A stretch of DNA of 64,000 nt from an uncultured Acetatifactor sp. (GTDB taxonomy: Bacteria > Bacillota > Clostridia > Lachnospirales > Lachnospiraceae). A program made the translations under genes and the position numbers. The stretch is from positions 47,553 to 111,552 of the forward strand of contig CAJTZD010000008.1 of assembly GCA_910584235.1 (NCBI GenBank), read 5' to 3'. Below are positions 18,904 to 27,164 of the stretch, in pieces. Position 1 is the first letter of the stretch, and each line of letters opens with the position of its first letter. Under the pieces are notes generated by a model. It searched no databases, had not been told where the DNA came from, and saw only the letters and a program-made list of their open reading frames with translations.

Positions 18904-18938
18904 TATAGTTGACTAACTATATTATTGTATTTTATAAT
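18904..18938 (+). promoter_or_regulatory. Divergent control region: palindromic operator over a promoter
   Basis: The perfect inverted repeat TATAGTT-GACT-AACTATA occupies 18904-18921. It overlaps the -35 box TTGACT (18909-18914) of a promoter whose -10 is TATAAT (18933-18938, spacer 18), reading right into the CysH-like gene. A further half-site-like TATAGTAC lies near 18823-18830, close to the regulator gene start. The XRE protein encoded next door is the obvious candidate to bind here; this is inferred. Confidence 0.6.
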
Positions 18939-18988
18939 AGATACAAACTTTCTGTTATTTTTATAAACTGATAAAAGGAAAAACAAAA

Positions 18989-19990
18989 ATGCTTTGTAAA
19001 ATATGTTATGAAGAGCTAAACCTAAATAATACTTATCCCTTAGATCACAGATATTGCAATCTCTGTGGAATGAAACACTCTGCGTTTTTAAAAGAAAGAC
19101 GTGAATTATTAAATTCTCTGCAAGAAATGAATCTTGAATCTAAAATAATCCAAACAAAACATTTAATTAGAGAAACGGTTGCCGAATTTGGTCTCGATAA
19201 AATATATATATCTTATTCTGGCGGCAAAGACTCTACTGTTCTTTCTCATATAGCAAAAAGTATGTATCCAAATATACTTCATATATTTGCCAATACTACA
19301 AATGAATATCCGGAAACTCTGCAACATATTGAATGGGAAAAAAGAGTTAATTGCACCAATATAATTACTGTTATTCCCAAAGATGCTCATGGAGAACTCT
19401 GGACATTTAAAAAGGTAACAGAAACTTACGGCTATCCAATGTTTTCAAAACGAATCGCAAATGCTATTCGTACTTATCAGCATGCATTAAGTGATAAAAC
19501 ACGGCAAAATTCAATTGATTACATCCAGAGAAATTTTAATAAATATAGCAAATATAAGGAATTACCAATCTCTGATAAATGTTGCGATAAATTAAAAAAA
19601 GAACCTCTTCGTCGTAAAGCGAAAGAACTTGGATTAGAATGTGCTATTTTAGGCATATTAGCATCTGAAAGCTATCAACGTGAAAAAGAATGGCTAGAAT
19701 ACGGCTGTAATGTATTTCATGAAAAGAAAGACAACCAGTCTAAACCTCTCTCATTTTGGAAAGATGATGATATACTTGAATATATTGAAAAATATCATGT
19801 AAAGATATCGAAATTATATAATATGGGCTATACCAGAAATGGTTGTATGTACTGTGGATTTGGTGTCCATATGGAATCCAAAAAGGAGAATCGTTACCAA
19901 CGTCTGAAAAAGACACATCCTATACAATATGATTACCTTGTTACCAATTTTGGTTCATTATTAATTGAGTTTGAGGTTGCATTTGCATAA
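18989..19990 (+). CDS. Second PP-loop (CysH/PAPS reductase-like) protein with zinc-ribbon ends
   Basis: A 333-residue protein. It begins with two CxxC pairs (CKICYEEL, CNLCG) of zinc-ribbon type. The PP-loop YSGGKDSTVLSH follows near residue 75. A late cysteine group, NGCMYCGFGVH, near 287 resembles metal-binding motifs in CysH-like proteins of phages and modification systems. It is not a DndC homologue in length or arrangement. Base composition is very AT-rich, like the dnd operon, and it diverges from that operon across a shared control region. It may supply or redirect activated sulfur, or be an unrelated tRNA or DNA modification enzyme. Function is unknown. Confidence 0.8.
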   Translation: MLCKICYEELNLNNTYPLDHRYCNLCGMKHSAFLKERRELLNSLQEMNLESKIIQTKHLIRETVAEFGLDKIYISYSGGKDSTVLSHIAKSMYPNILHIFANTTNEYPETLQHIEWEKRVNCTNIITVIPKDAHGELWTFKKVTETYGYPMFSKRIANAIRTYQHALSDKTRQNSIDYIQRNFNKYSKYKELPISDKCCDKLKKEPLRRKAKELGLECAILGILASESYQREKEWLEYGCNVFHEKKDNQSKPLSFWKDDDILEYIEKYHVKISKLYNMGYTRNGCMYCGFGVHMESKKENRYQRLKKTHPIQYDYLVTNFGSLLIEFEVAFA

Positions 19991-20002
19991 ACAACATATA
20001 GG

Positions 20003-20041
20003 GCCGAAAGCTATAAGATATGCTTTTCTAAGGCTTTCGGC
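20003..20041 (+). terminator. Hairpin after the CysH-like gene
   Basis: GCCGAAAGC (20003-20011) pairs perfectly with GCTTTCGGC (20033-20041). No strong T-run follows, so it may be a weak terminator or an mRNA 3' stabiliser. It marks the end of the AT-rich island. Confidence 0.45.
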
Positions 20042-20266
20042 TCACATCACTCTGTCCTATTGTAAATCAATTACTGTTAACTGCATATGAAATTTCACCT
20101 ACTTTAACCTAACCCATCACAACAAATGAAACAACACCAAAGTTATCCATCAACATTTCCCTAACATAAGAATTCCCCGAAACCTGCACAGCAAACAATC
20201 TCTCCTCAAACACCAACATGACCTACTCATTTACTACGCTTACAGCGGACAACATCAAATCGGGAC

Positions 20267-21085
20267 TTACTTTCCAAACTCCCCCCGATGCCTCTCAAAA
20301 AACTCAAAAAAATACCGAACATTCCGAAGTTCCGTCCACCCCGCCACATCCAACTCCCTGGAGTCCAAATCATAAATCTTCGCCTGCAGCGTCCCCAGCA
20401 TAAAAGGCGAATGCGTCGCTATGACAAACTGGCACCCCAAAAACCTGGCCATCCGGTTCAGCCGCTCCGCCAGCCTCGTCTGGTTCTCCGGCGACAGCGA
20501 TACCTCCGGCTCGTCCAGCAGGTACAATGCGTCCGGCTCCATATAATCGTCCAGCATCTGCAGCGTCGTCTCCCCGTTGGAATACTTTTCCTGGGCAAAT
20601 TTCAGAATCTCCAGCTTCCTCGCCGTCCCATAGGAATTCCTGAACTCCTCCCTCTGCTCCCTGGAAAGCCCCCGCCTCACATGCTCATACACATATCCGT
20701 CCTCCAGAATCTGCTCCTGCTGTATCTTCTTAATCTCATACAAAATATCTTCGCTCTTGATATACCTGCTGCCAGCCGGAATCCGGCCAACCGGCTTTCC
20801 GTCCTCCTCTTCCCCAAGGGAAAAGCTGCATTCCTCCACGAATTTCATAAAGTAGGGAACCCTGCCATACTGATTGCTGGAAGCATACTCCAGCCCCTCC
20901 AGTCCCAGCTTGTTCGCCATGATGTTCAGCACGGTGGACTTCCCGGAGGCATTATCGCCGTACAGGACAGTGATTGGGTCAAACAACAGCAGCCTTTCCG
21001 TCTTATTGGCGAATACATTATAAGGATAAATATTTGGATTTATGACACTTTTGTCAGAAAATAAAAAACTACTCAAATATATCAT
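20267..21085 (-). CDS. AAA/ABC-type ATPase (COG3910-like)
   Basis: A 272-residue soluble ATPase. Walker A GDNASGKST is near residue 43, Walker B YLLDEPEVSLSPE near 195 and the H-loop IATHSPF near 222. This is the compact 'predicted ATPase' family related to the RecF/OLD-type ABC ATPases. The role is unknown. No partner nuclease is adjacent. Composition is GC-rich and contrasts sharply with the island to its left. Confidence 0.8.
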   Translation of the reverse strand: MIYLSSFLFSDKSVINPNIYPYNVFANKTERLLLFDPITVLYGDNASGKSTVLNIMANKLGLEGLEYASSNQYGRVPYFMKFVEECSFSLGEEEDGKPVGRIPAGSRYIKSEDILYEIKKIQQEQILEDGYVYEHVRRGLSREQREEFRNSYGTARKLEILKFAQEKYSNGETTLQMLDDYMEPDALYLLDEPEVSLSPENQTRLAERLNRMARFLGCQFVIATHSPFMLGTLQAKIYDLDSRELDVAGWTELRNVRYFFEFFERHRGEFGK

Positions 21086-21583
21086 AACTTATACCTCTGC
21101 CCAGTTAAATTTACATTTTTCCCGACTGCAGACTGCCAGCCAGATACCATCCCTACGACTCGTTATCTCTCTTCTTCCGCACCGCTCCATATCCGTCCTC
21201 CTACTTTCCTATCCACGATTTTCAGCCCTGAAATCATTTTCATGCTTCAGGGACATCACCTTTCCTACGCATACATTCCCATATCTGGGAATCTTCTGAA
21301 ATGCTGAATCTTTTGTGGAACAGCTTATTGTTTATCAACTGCAGCAGAAATGTCGGAAGTTCCAATGGTATCAGATATGTCTATTGGCTGCGAGGATGTT
21401 TCTTTCAGATAATCTGTCATGATTTTGTTCCGAATCCTTTATGACGAAGTAATGATGGCGATAGCCGCCATTTTCATAATTTGATATAAGAGTCGCCTCA
21501 TTAACGACAGAAAAATACTTTTCTTTTGGCCGCCCAGGCAGCGGCTCTTTTTTCATTTGCAGGCCTGCTTTCCCGGCGGAGCT
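21086..21583. other. Intergenic stretch with no recognisable gene
   Basis: About 500 bases. A 61-codon minus-strand ORF at 21371-21556 is present but has no clear ribosome-binding site and no recognisable family. A GCCGC/GCGGC hairpin near 21525-21550 with flanking T and A runs may act as a terminator for the hydrolase gene. Nothing else is supported. Confidence 0.4.
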
Positions 21584-22549
21584 TCAGTCCTTTTCCCTGA
21601 AAAAGTCCAGTACCTGCCCTACATATGCGGCCATGATCTCGTCTGTCCCCATATAGATTTCATGCTTCGCCCCCGCTATCCGCACCAGCGCCGCGCTTTC
21701 CGTCTGTCTCACGAACCGCTCCTGCGCTTTCCCATCCACGAAACCGTCCTCCCCGGCCTGGAACAGCAGGATTCTCGTATGTATTCTGCGGCAGTTGGCT
21801 TTTTTCAGCATATCGCAGGACATCCTGGCGGCCTGGGAAAGCCATCCGTAGGAAGCGCCACTTGTCTGGAACAGCCTCTCCCCGCATTTTTTCCGATAAT
21901 AGTAGTCATAGCGCGCCTGGGAGGTGGCGGCGCTGTCCTCAAAGGTCTCGTCCGCCCGGAAGCCGTGATGACCGGCCACATACTGCTTCCCCTTTCCCGC
22001 CCTGACCTGAACCCAGGCAATCAGCCGCGCCGCCCCAAAGGGCACCTGCCCTGTATGCGGCCGTATCATAGGCGAACTCAGAACCGCTCTGGAAAACGTC
22101 TCCGGATGCTTTTCCAGGAACGCAGCGCCGATGCCGCCTCCCATGGAATGGGCATACAGGAAGACAGAAAGGCCCTGGTTCTCCTTTCTGACAATCCTTT
22201 CCATAAAATATTCCAGATCCGACAGGTACTGTTCATAGCGCCCGATATGGACCATGGACAAATCCTCCACCGCCCGGGCGGAGCGCCCATGCCCCCGCAG
22301 GTCAAAGAGATACACCCGATATCCGGCCTGTCGAAAATAATATATCATCTCAACATACTTTTCCGCGGACTCCGAAAAGCCGTGGACTATCACTACCACT
22401 CCGTCTGCCGGCCTGCCGCCATATCTCTCATAGTACAGGCCCTCATCCCCATCCGGGCAGAATCTGCCGCTGTATCTGTCTTTTTGCAGAAAAGGAACCA
22501 CCTCTCCGTCCATGCTGCTTCTGTACCCTTTTTCGGAAATCAGTTCCAT
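21584..22549 (-). CDS. Alpha/beta hydrolase, lysophospholipase/monoglyceride lipase type
   Basis: A 321-residue hydrolase of the serine aminopeptidase S33/Hydrolase_4 group. Visible are the oxyanion HGFSES near residue 55, the nucleophile elbow HSMGGG near 136, the acid in QAGEDGFVD near 270 and the catalytic His in GAKHEIY near 297. No signal peptide is seen, so it acts in the cytoplasm. It ends 22 bases after the transporter gene stops, so the two may be co-transcribed. The substrate is unknown; monoacylglycerol or a lysophospholipid is likely. Confidence 0.85.
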   Translation of the reverse strand: MELISEKGYRSSMDGEVVPFLQKDRYSGRFCPDGDEGLYYERYGGRPADGVVVIVHGFSESAEKYVEMIYYFRQAGYRVYLFDLRGHGRSARAVEDLSMVHIGRYEQYLSDLEYFMERIVRKENQGLSVFLYAHSMGGGIGAAFLEKHPETFSRAVLSSPMIRPHTGQVPFGAARLIAWVQVRAGKGKQYVAGHHGFRADETFEDSAATSQARYDYYYRKKCGERLFQTSGASYGWLSQAARMSCDMLKKANCRRIHTRILLFQAGEDGFVDGKAQERFVRQTESAALVRIAGAKHEIYMGTDEIMAAYVGQVLDFFREKD

Positions 22550-22571
22550 CCTCTGTCCCTCCGTCTCTCTC

Positions 22572-23936
22572 CTACCTTTTCTCCTTTAAAGTTTCCCCTA
22601 TCTCTTTCATCCTGTCGTCTGTCAGCACGAATTTCTTCCCAAAGAAGACAGCCGCAACAGCCAGCCCAATCACCGGCAGCACCGTCATGGTCAGCCGCAG
22701 TCCCATCACAGACTGTGCGGCAGCCACTGCTTCCGCCTCTGTGTTCTCGCTAATCTGGAATACCGCAAGACAGACGGACGCCAATAACGCCGCCACACCG
22801 GAGGCCAGCTTCACTACAAAGGTCTGCATGGAGAAAATCACGCTCTCATCCCTGGTGCCGTTCTTCCACTCTCCGTAATCCACGCTGTTCGCCAGAAATA
22901 CAGTGGTCAATATGGTCAGAAGCCCATTGGCCCCGAAGATGAAGAAGCCGGGAATGAACAGCAGGAACACATTGGACATATTCGTGCAGGCCAGGACCAG
23001 CAGCACGCCATACCCCAATACCGCCATCCCCAGGCCAGTGCGGAATACCTGGACAGTGGACAGGAATTTCCGAATCAGAGGATACAGCAGCATCATGGAC
23101 AGAATCTGCACCCCGCCGCCAAAGGTATTGAACAGCGTATAGGCATTCTGCCAGCCCTCGCCGCCGAAATCATATTTAAAGAAATAAATCACCAGATTGC
23201 TTGTCAGGTAAATAGAGCAGTTGATCAGCACAATGGAAACCACCACTGCCATGGCCTGGTCATTGCGGATCAGCGCACGGAACATGTCCCCGATGGAATT
23301 TACCGGCATGTCCACCGTGGATTTCTCTTTGATGCAGAGGCACATCAATATGGCTGTAAAAGCAAAGAAGACCGCTACAATCAGCGCGAACCATTTGAAC
23401 CCGATCCTTTCATTCCCATTTCCCAGGAAATACACCGCCGGCATGGTAATCACCGTCACCAGCGCACTGCCGATGCCCGCACATGTCCTCCCCAGGGTGG
23501 ATAGGCTTTCCCGTTCCTTGCTGTCCCTGGCAAAGGCCGGAATCATAGACCAATAAGGGATATCCATCATGGTATAAGTCACGCCCCACAGGATATAGGC
23601 GGCGGAAATGTAGATCAAAAGCGGATTCCCCTCCAGCTCCTGCGGCACCGCGAACATGGCGTAAAGCACCAGCGCATTGACAATGGTTCCGCTGAAAAGC
23701 CAAGGCCTGAACCTGCCGAAACGGCTCTTTGTCCTGGCCACCAGTATCCCCATCACCGGATCGTTAGCCGCATCGAACACCCTTGCCGCCAGCAGCAGGA
23801 AGCCTGTGAACACTGCGCTGACGCCCAGGATATCTTCATAAAAATACAAAATGTAGCTGGCGGTCAGCATATAGACCATATCCTTGCCTACTGCCCCTAT
23901 TCCGTATGAAATTTTTTCCTTTGCTGATAGATTCAT
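22572..23936 (-). CDS. GPH-family sugar:cation symporter (MFS)
   Basis: A 454-residue membrane protein with about twelve hydrophobic segments. N-terminal AKEKISYGIGAVGKDMVY and the FRPW motif after FGR are typical of glycoside-pentoside-hexuronide symporters (MelB/XylP/UidB relatives). The ATG at 23936 has GGGGGACAGAAA upstream and overlaps the previous gene's TGA (ATGA). Glycosidase genes nearby suggest import of a glycoside, but the substrate is unknown. Confidence 0.88.
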   Translation of the reverse strand: MNLSAKEKISYGIGAVGKDMVYMLTASYILYFYEDILGVSAVFTGFLLLAARVFDAANDPVMGILVARTKSRFGRFRPWLFSGTIVNALVLYAMFAVPQELEGNPLLIYISAAYILWGVTYTMMDIPYWSMIPAFARDSKERESLSTLGRTCAGIGSALVTVITMPAVYFLGNGNERIGFKWFALIVAVFFAFTAILMCLCIKEKSTVDMPVNSIGDMFRALIRNDQAMAVVVSIVLINCSIYLTSNLVIYFFKYDFGGEGWQNAYTLFNTFGGGVQILSMMLLYPLIRKFLSTVQVFRTGLGMAVLGYGVLLVLACTNMSNVFLLFIPGFFIFGANGLLTILTTVFLANSVDYGEWKNGTRDESVIFSMQTFVVKLASGVAALLASVCLAVFQISENTEAEAVAAAQSVMGLRLTMTVLPVIGLAVAAVFFGKKFVLTDDRMKEIGETLKEKR

Positions 23937-24322
23937 TTTCTGTCCCCCTCCGTCTCCCACTTCAATTCCTGCGACTCCTCTTCACGATACAAAGACAAAA
24001 AGCATATATCCAAATTATCCGGACACAATTTCGGGTATACTTTTTTCAGCACCTCATTCTGCTCATTGGTATTGGAACCTTTTGAAAGAGGACTGTCAAG
24101 CAGCTTTGCCAGGTCATAGTACATTTGTTCAAAATCAATATGATATTCTTCATATAAAGCGGCAAAATGCCCTGTGGTGGAAATTGCTTCCCGAAGACAT
24201 TGTAGCATATCCCCAAAGATGCCGCAACCGTTTTCTATGACTAGATCTTTGAAAATCCCCCCTTGCACTCCCCCCAAACTCATTGCTATAATCAAATAAA
24301 AAATACCAGGAGGAACCCGCAC
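23933..24322 (-). pseudogene. Truncated gene coupled to the transporter
   Basis: The reading frame of 129 codons ends in an ATGA overlap with the transporter start, as real operon partners do. Its 3' part (LREAISTTGHFAALYEEYHIDF onward) looks like a helical soluble protein. The first 20 residues (MRVPPGIFYLIIAMSLGGVQ) run into the fucosidase remnant on the opposite strand, so the true N-terminus is probably lost. It could be the C-terminal part of a TetR-like regulator. I do not recognise it with confidence. Confidence 0.45.
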
Positions 24323-24971
24323 TTTCTATCCCGGACATAAGGACTGGGACGGCAATGAAGCAGTTATGACTCCTGACGGCTTCAACCCGCCGCATTTAGA
24401 CTGCAGACAGTGGATCCGCACCGCAAAGGAAGCGGGGGCGTCCTACGCGGTCATGACCTGCAAGCATCACGACGGTTTCGCAAACTGGCCCTCCGCCTAT
24501 ACTTCCTACAATATCTCCAAAACCCCCTGGAAAGACGGCAAAGGAGACGTGGTGGCGGACTATGTGGCGGCATGCAGGGAATACGGACTGAAAATGGGTC
24601 TGTACTTTTCTCCCGCAGACGCCAATATCATCGGGAAAAAGCTGACTTCGGCAGAGTATGATCAGAACTTTATCGATCAGATCTCGGAGCTTTTGACCAA
24701 TTACGGTAAAATTGATTATCTGTGGTTCGACGGCTGCGGTTCCGAGGGACATGAATACGACAAGGAGAGAATCATCAATGTGATCCGCACCCTCCAGCCG
24801 GAAATCCTGATATTCAATATGTGGGATCCGGACACCCGCTGGATCGGAAATGAGGAGGGAATCGCGCCCATCCGCAGTTACAATGAGGTGGACGCTCTGG
24901 ATTTCTCCATACGCAATCTGCACATTCCCTGCCTTGGCGTCAAAACGGTTCATTCTGGTATTGAAAGCTGA
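24300..24971 (+). pseudogene. Alpha-L-fucosidase (GH29) fragment, truncated at both ends
   Basis: The frame reads from PGGTRTFYPGHKDWDG through TCKHHDGFANWPS and DYLWFDGCGSEG (carrying the GH29 nucleophile Asp) to GVKTVHSGIES. GH29 enzymes normally have an FGMFIHWG start and over 200 more residues after this point; both are missing. A stop codon directly precedes the frame and there is no ribosome-binding site. It overlaps the end of the truncated gene on the other strand, so a deletion junction lies near 24300. Confidence 0.8.
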
Positions 24972-25102
24972 CGGAAAAAGGGACTGCCTGAAAAGGATCC
25001 AACTATTTTACACGAAAAATCAATACCTGCCCTTGTGATCCGGATCCCGCCATTTTCTGCGGAAGCGCTGAACCATAGCATGCCAAAAGCCGGGGAAGCC
25101 TC

Positions 25103-25948
25103 CTAGTCAGGCGGCCTGCGCAGCGGGCAGCTTGACAGTGAGACCCGCTCCGCCAGCTCTTTCATGCCGCCGTCCCGCAGGTAATCCTGGAGGATGGATT
25201 TGGACTGGGTGGATTCCGGGCCGATGATGATTTCCGGCACCAATTCTTCCAGTCCGATTCCGATCTTGCGGCACATGGCCGTCAGGTCCAGGGGATAATA
25301 TTTCTTGATGCGCTCCGTGGTAATGTGATAACAGGGTTTTACATCGAAATACTCCTTTACAAAAGGAGACACCACCAGGCGTACCTCCCGCTCTGACAGA
25401 AAAGAGGGATGCTTAAACGCCGCGGAACAGCTCCAGGCGTAATTCATGGCTTTCTTGATATCCGGATTTCTGGCGGACAGTTCCCTCTCCCGCTTCATGA
25501 GGCGGCAGAATACTCCGGTCAGGTTATGGTTCTCCATATTGTCCTGATAGAACACGGTCTGGAGAGACAGGGCGCCTCTTGCCATTTTCTGCAGGTACTT
25601 TCCCTGAAAGGCAATGCACACTCCTCTGCCCCTGTTTCCGTACCGCTCCCACTGGGCCGCGTCGTCCCGGTGCAGGGAGAAGCAGGCCGCATAGGCAGAG
25701 TAGTAAAATTCTTTCTTTAATTCTTCTCGAAACAGCGCTCTTACCTGTCCGGCCCGTTTGGAATCCCCCTCACTCTCCAGCCGTTTGGCCACGGCATCGC
25801 ATAAACCGTCCATAAAATAACGCATTTCCGCCGCATCGTTCATGTTCAGCACATTGTTTACCCGAAGCTGCGCCTGATGGAGCATACCGTCTAAGGCCTG
25901 ATAGTCTGTATAATGATAGAGAATCTCGTTCTCGTATTCCTTTGTCAT
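25103..25948 (-). CDS. DUF2971 family protein
   Basis: A 281-residue soluble protein. LYHYTDYQALDGML near the start and LRVNNVLNMNDAAEMRYF match the DUF2971 family opening, whose biochemical role is not established. The ATG at 25948 is preferred because GGGGAGG lies 9 bases upstream; an earlier in-frame ATG contains that site. It stands alone between the fucosidase remnant and the GH130 gene. Confidence 0.8.
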   Translation of the reverse strand: MTKEYENEILYHYTDYQALDGMLHQAQLRVNNVLNMNDAAEMRYFMDGLCDAVAKRLESEGDSKRAGQVRALFREELKKEFYYSAYAACFSLHRDDAAQWERYGNRGRGVCIAFQGKYLQKMARGALSLQTVFYQDNMENHNLTGVFCRLMKRERELSARNPDIKKAMNYAWSCSAAFKHPSFLSEREVRLVVSPFVKEYFDVKPCYHITTERIKKYYPLDLTAMCRKIGIGLEELVPEIIIGPESTQSKSILQDYLRDGGMKELAERVSLSSCPLRRPPD

Positions 25949-26025
25949 GTAAGAGCGCCTCCCCATATGGCAGCTTTCTCATTTACCACCAGTTCCTACT
26001 CCCATTCTGTCTCAAAAGTTCTATT

Positions 26026-27018
26026 TTATTCCATGGGATATTTCTTCATCCAATTCATCAGATCATCCACTGTGGTAAAGGCAAGGCCCGTCACGGTATC
26101 CGCGCAGCCGTAGTAGATGGCGATGCGCCCGGTATCCGCGTCCGTCAGGGCCGCGCAGGGGAAGACCACGTTGGGCACGTCCCCGGTCTGTTCATAGAGC
26201 ATCTCCGGCGCAAGGATATAATACCTGGAGCGGAGCTTTACTTTCCAGGGCTCCTCTAAATCCAGCAAAGCGCAGCCCATACGGTACACATACCCGCTGC
26301 AGGTCCGAAGCACTCCATGGTAGATCAGGAGCCATCCCTCATCGGTCTCGATAGGGCAGGGACCGGGGCCTATCTTCATGGACTGCCAGGCGGAAAAATC
26401 ACCGTCGCAGGTGCCCATGACAAATCTGTGATGTCCCCAGAATTCCATATCCGGACTCTGGCTTAAGAAGATATCACCAAAAGGCGTATGCCCGGTATCG
26501 CTGGGCCTGGACAGCATCAGATAGCGTCCGTTTACTTTTCTGGGGAACAGCACACCGTTTCTGTTGTAGGGCAAAAAGGCATTTTCCATCTGATAAAAGG
26601 TTTTGAAATCAAAAGTGTATCCGATGCCGATGGTAGGGCCGTGGTAGCCGTTGCACCAAGAGATATAATAGCGGTCTTCAATCCACACCACCCTTGGGTC
26701 ATAGCGGTACTCGCGATTCGTCACCTCCGGATCCTCTCCCACGAAAGTAACCGGCTCGTGATTGATCTCCCAGTGGACGGCGTCCTTGCTGAAGCCCGCG
26801 AAAATGTCCATGCTCACGGACAGGCTGTCACAGCGGAACACCCCCGCATATCCGTCGCCGAAAGGCACCACGGCGCTGTTAAAGATGCTGTTGGAGGTGG
26901 GGATATCATGTCTGCCGATGATGGGATTCTCGGAGTAACGCCATACCGGCTTATCGTATCCCTCCGGTCTCTCCTGCCATGGCATTTGGGGCAATGCTTT
27001 TCCGATGATTCTGCTCAT
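26026..27018 (-). CDS. GH130 beta-mannoside phosphorylase-like enzyme
   Basis: A 330-residue glycoside hydrolase family 130 protein. Blade motifs include NSAVVPFGDGYAGVFR, the catalytic-region YDPRVVWIEDRYYISWCN and GPGPCPIETDEGWLLIYHG. GH130 enzymes phosphorolyse beta-mannosides to alpha-mannose 1-phosphate in the cytoplasm. It lies 147 bases after lacZ on the same strand with AAGGAG before its ATG. The exact substrate cannot be read from sequence. Confidence 0.88.
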   Translation of the reverse strand: MSRIIGKALPQMPWQERPEGYDKPVWRYSENPIIGRHDIPTSNSIFNSAVVPFGDGYAGVFRCDSLSVSMDIFAGFSKDAVHWEINHEPVTFVGEDPEVTNREYRYDPRVVWIEDRYYISWCNGYHGPTIGIGYTFDFKTFYQMENAFLPYNRNGVLFPRKVNGRYLMLSRPSDTGHTPFGDIFLSQSPDMEFWGHHRFVMGTCDGDFSAWQSMKIGPGPCPIETDEGWLLIYHGVLRTCSGYVYRMGCALLDLEEPWKVKLRSRYYILAPEMLYEQTGDVPNVVFPCAALTDADTGRIAIYYGCADTVTGLAFTTVDDLMNWMKKYPME

Positions 27019-27164
27019 AATTTTCTCCTTTCTTATCCTTGAAAGCGCTTGAAATCCTTACGCCATATCCTCTGAAATCATAAGTATGCCGGCTTCTTTT
27101 GAAAAAGGGGAGGCTCCCAGCGCAAAAAGCTGTGCGTCCCCCCTTTTGTCAACTCTCTCGTCCC

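Noticed and set aside
21371..21556. 61-codon minus-strand ORF after the hydrolase gene
   Set aside because: No convincing ribosome-binding site, no recognisable family, and its start lies in a hairpin region.
21557..22753. Long plus-strand open frame opposite the hydrolase gene
   Set aside because: Produced by GC-rich antisense codons; the minus-strand hydrolase has a full catalytic triad.
27037..27054. cre/LacI-type operator GAAAGCGCTTGAAA before the GH130 gene
   Set aside because: The AAGCGCTT core is palindromic but the flanks miss the cre consensus at two positions, and no regulator gene is nearby.
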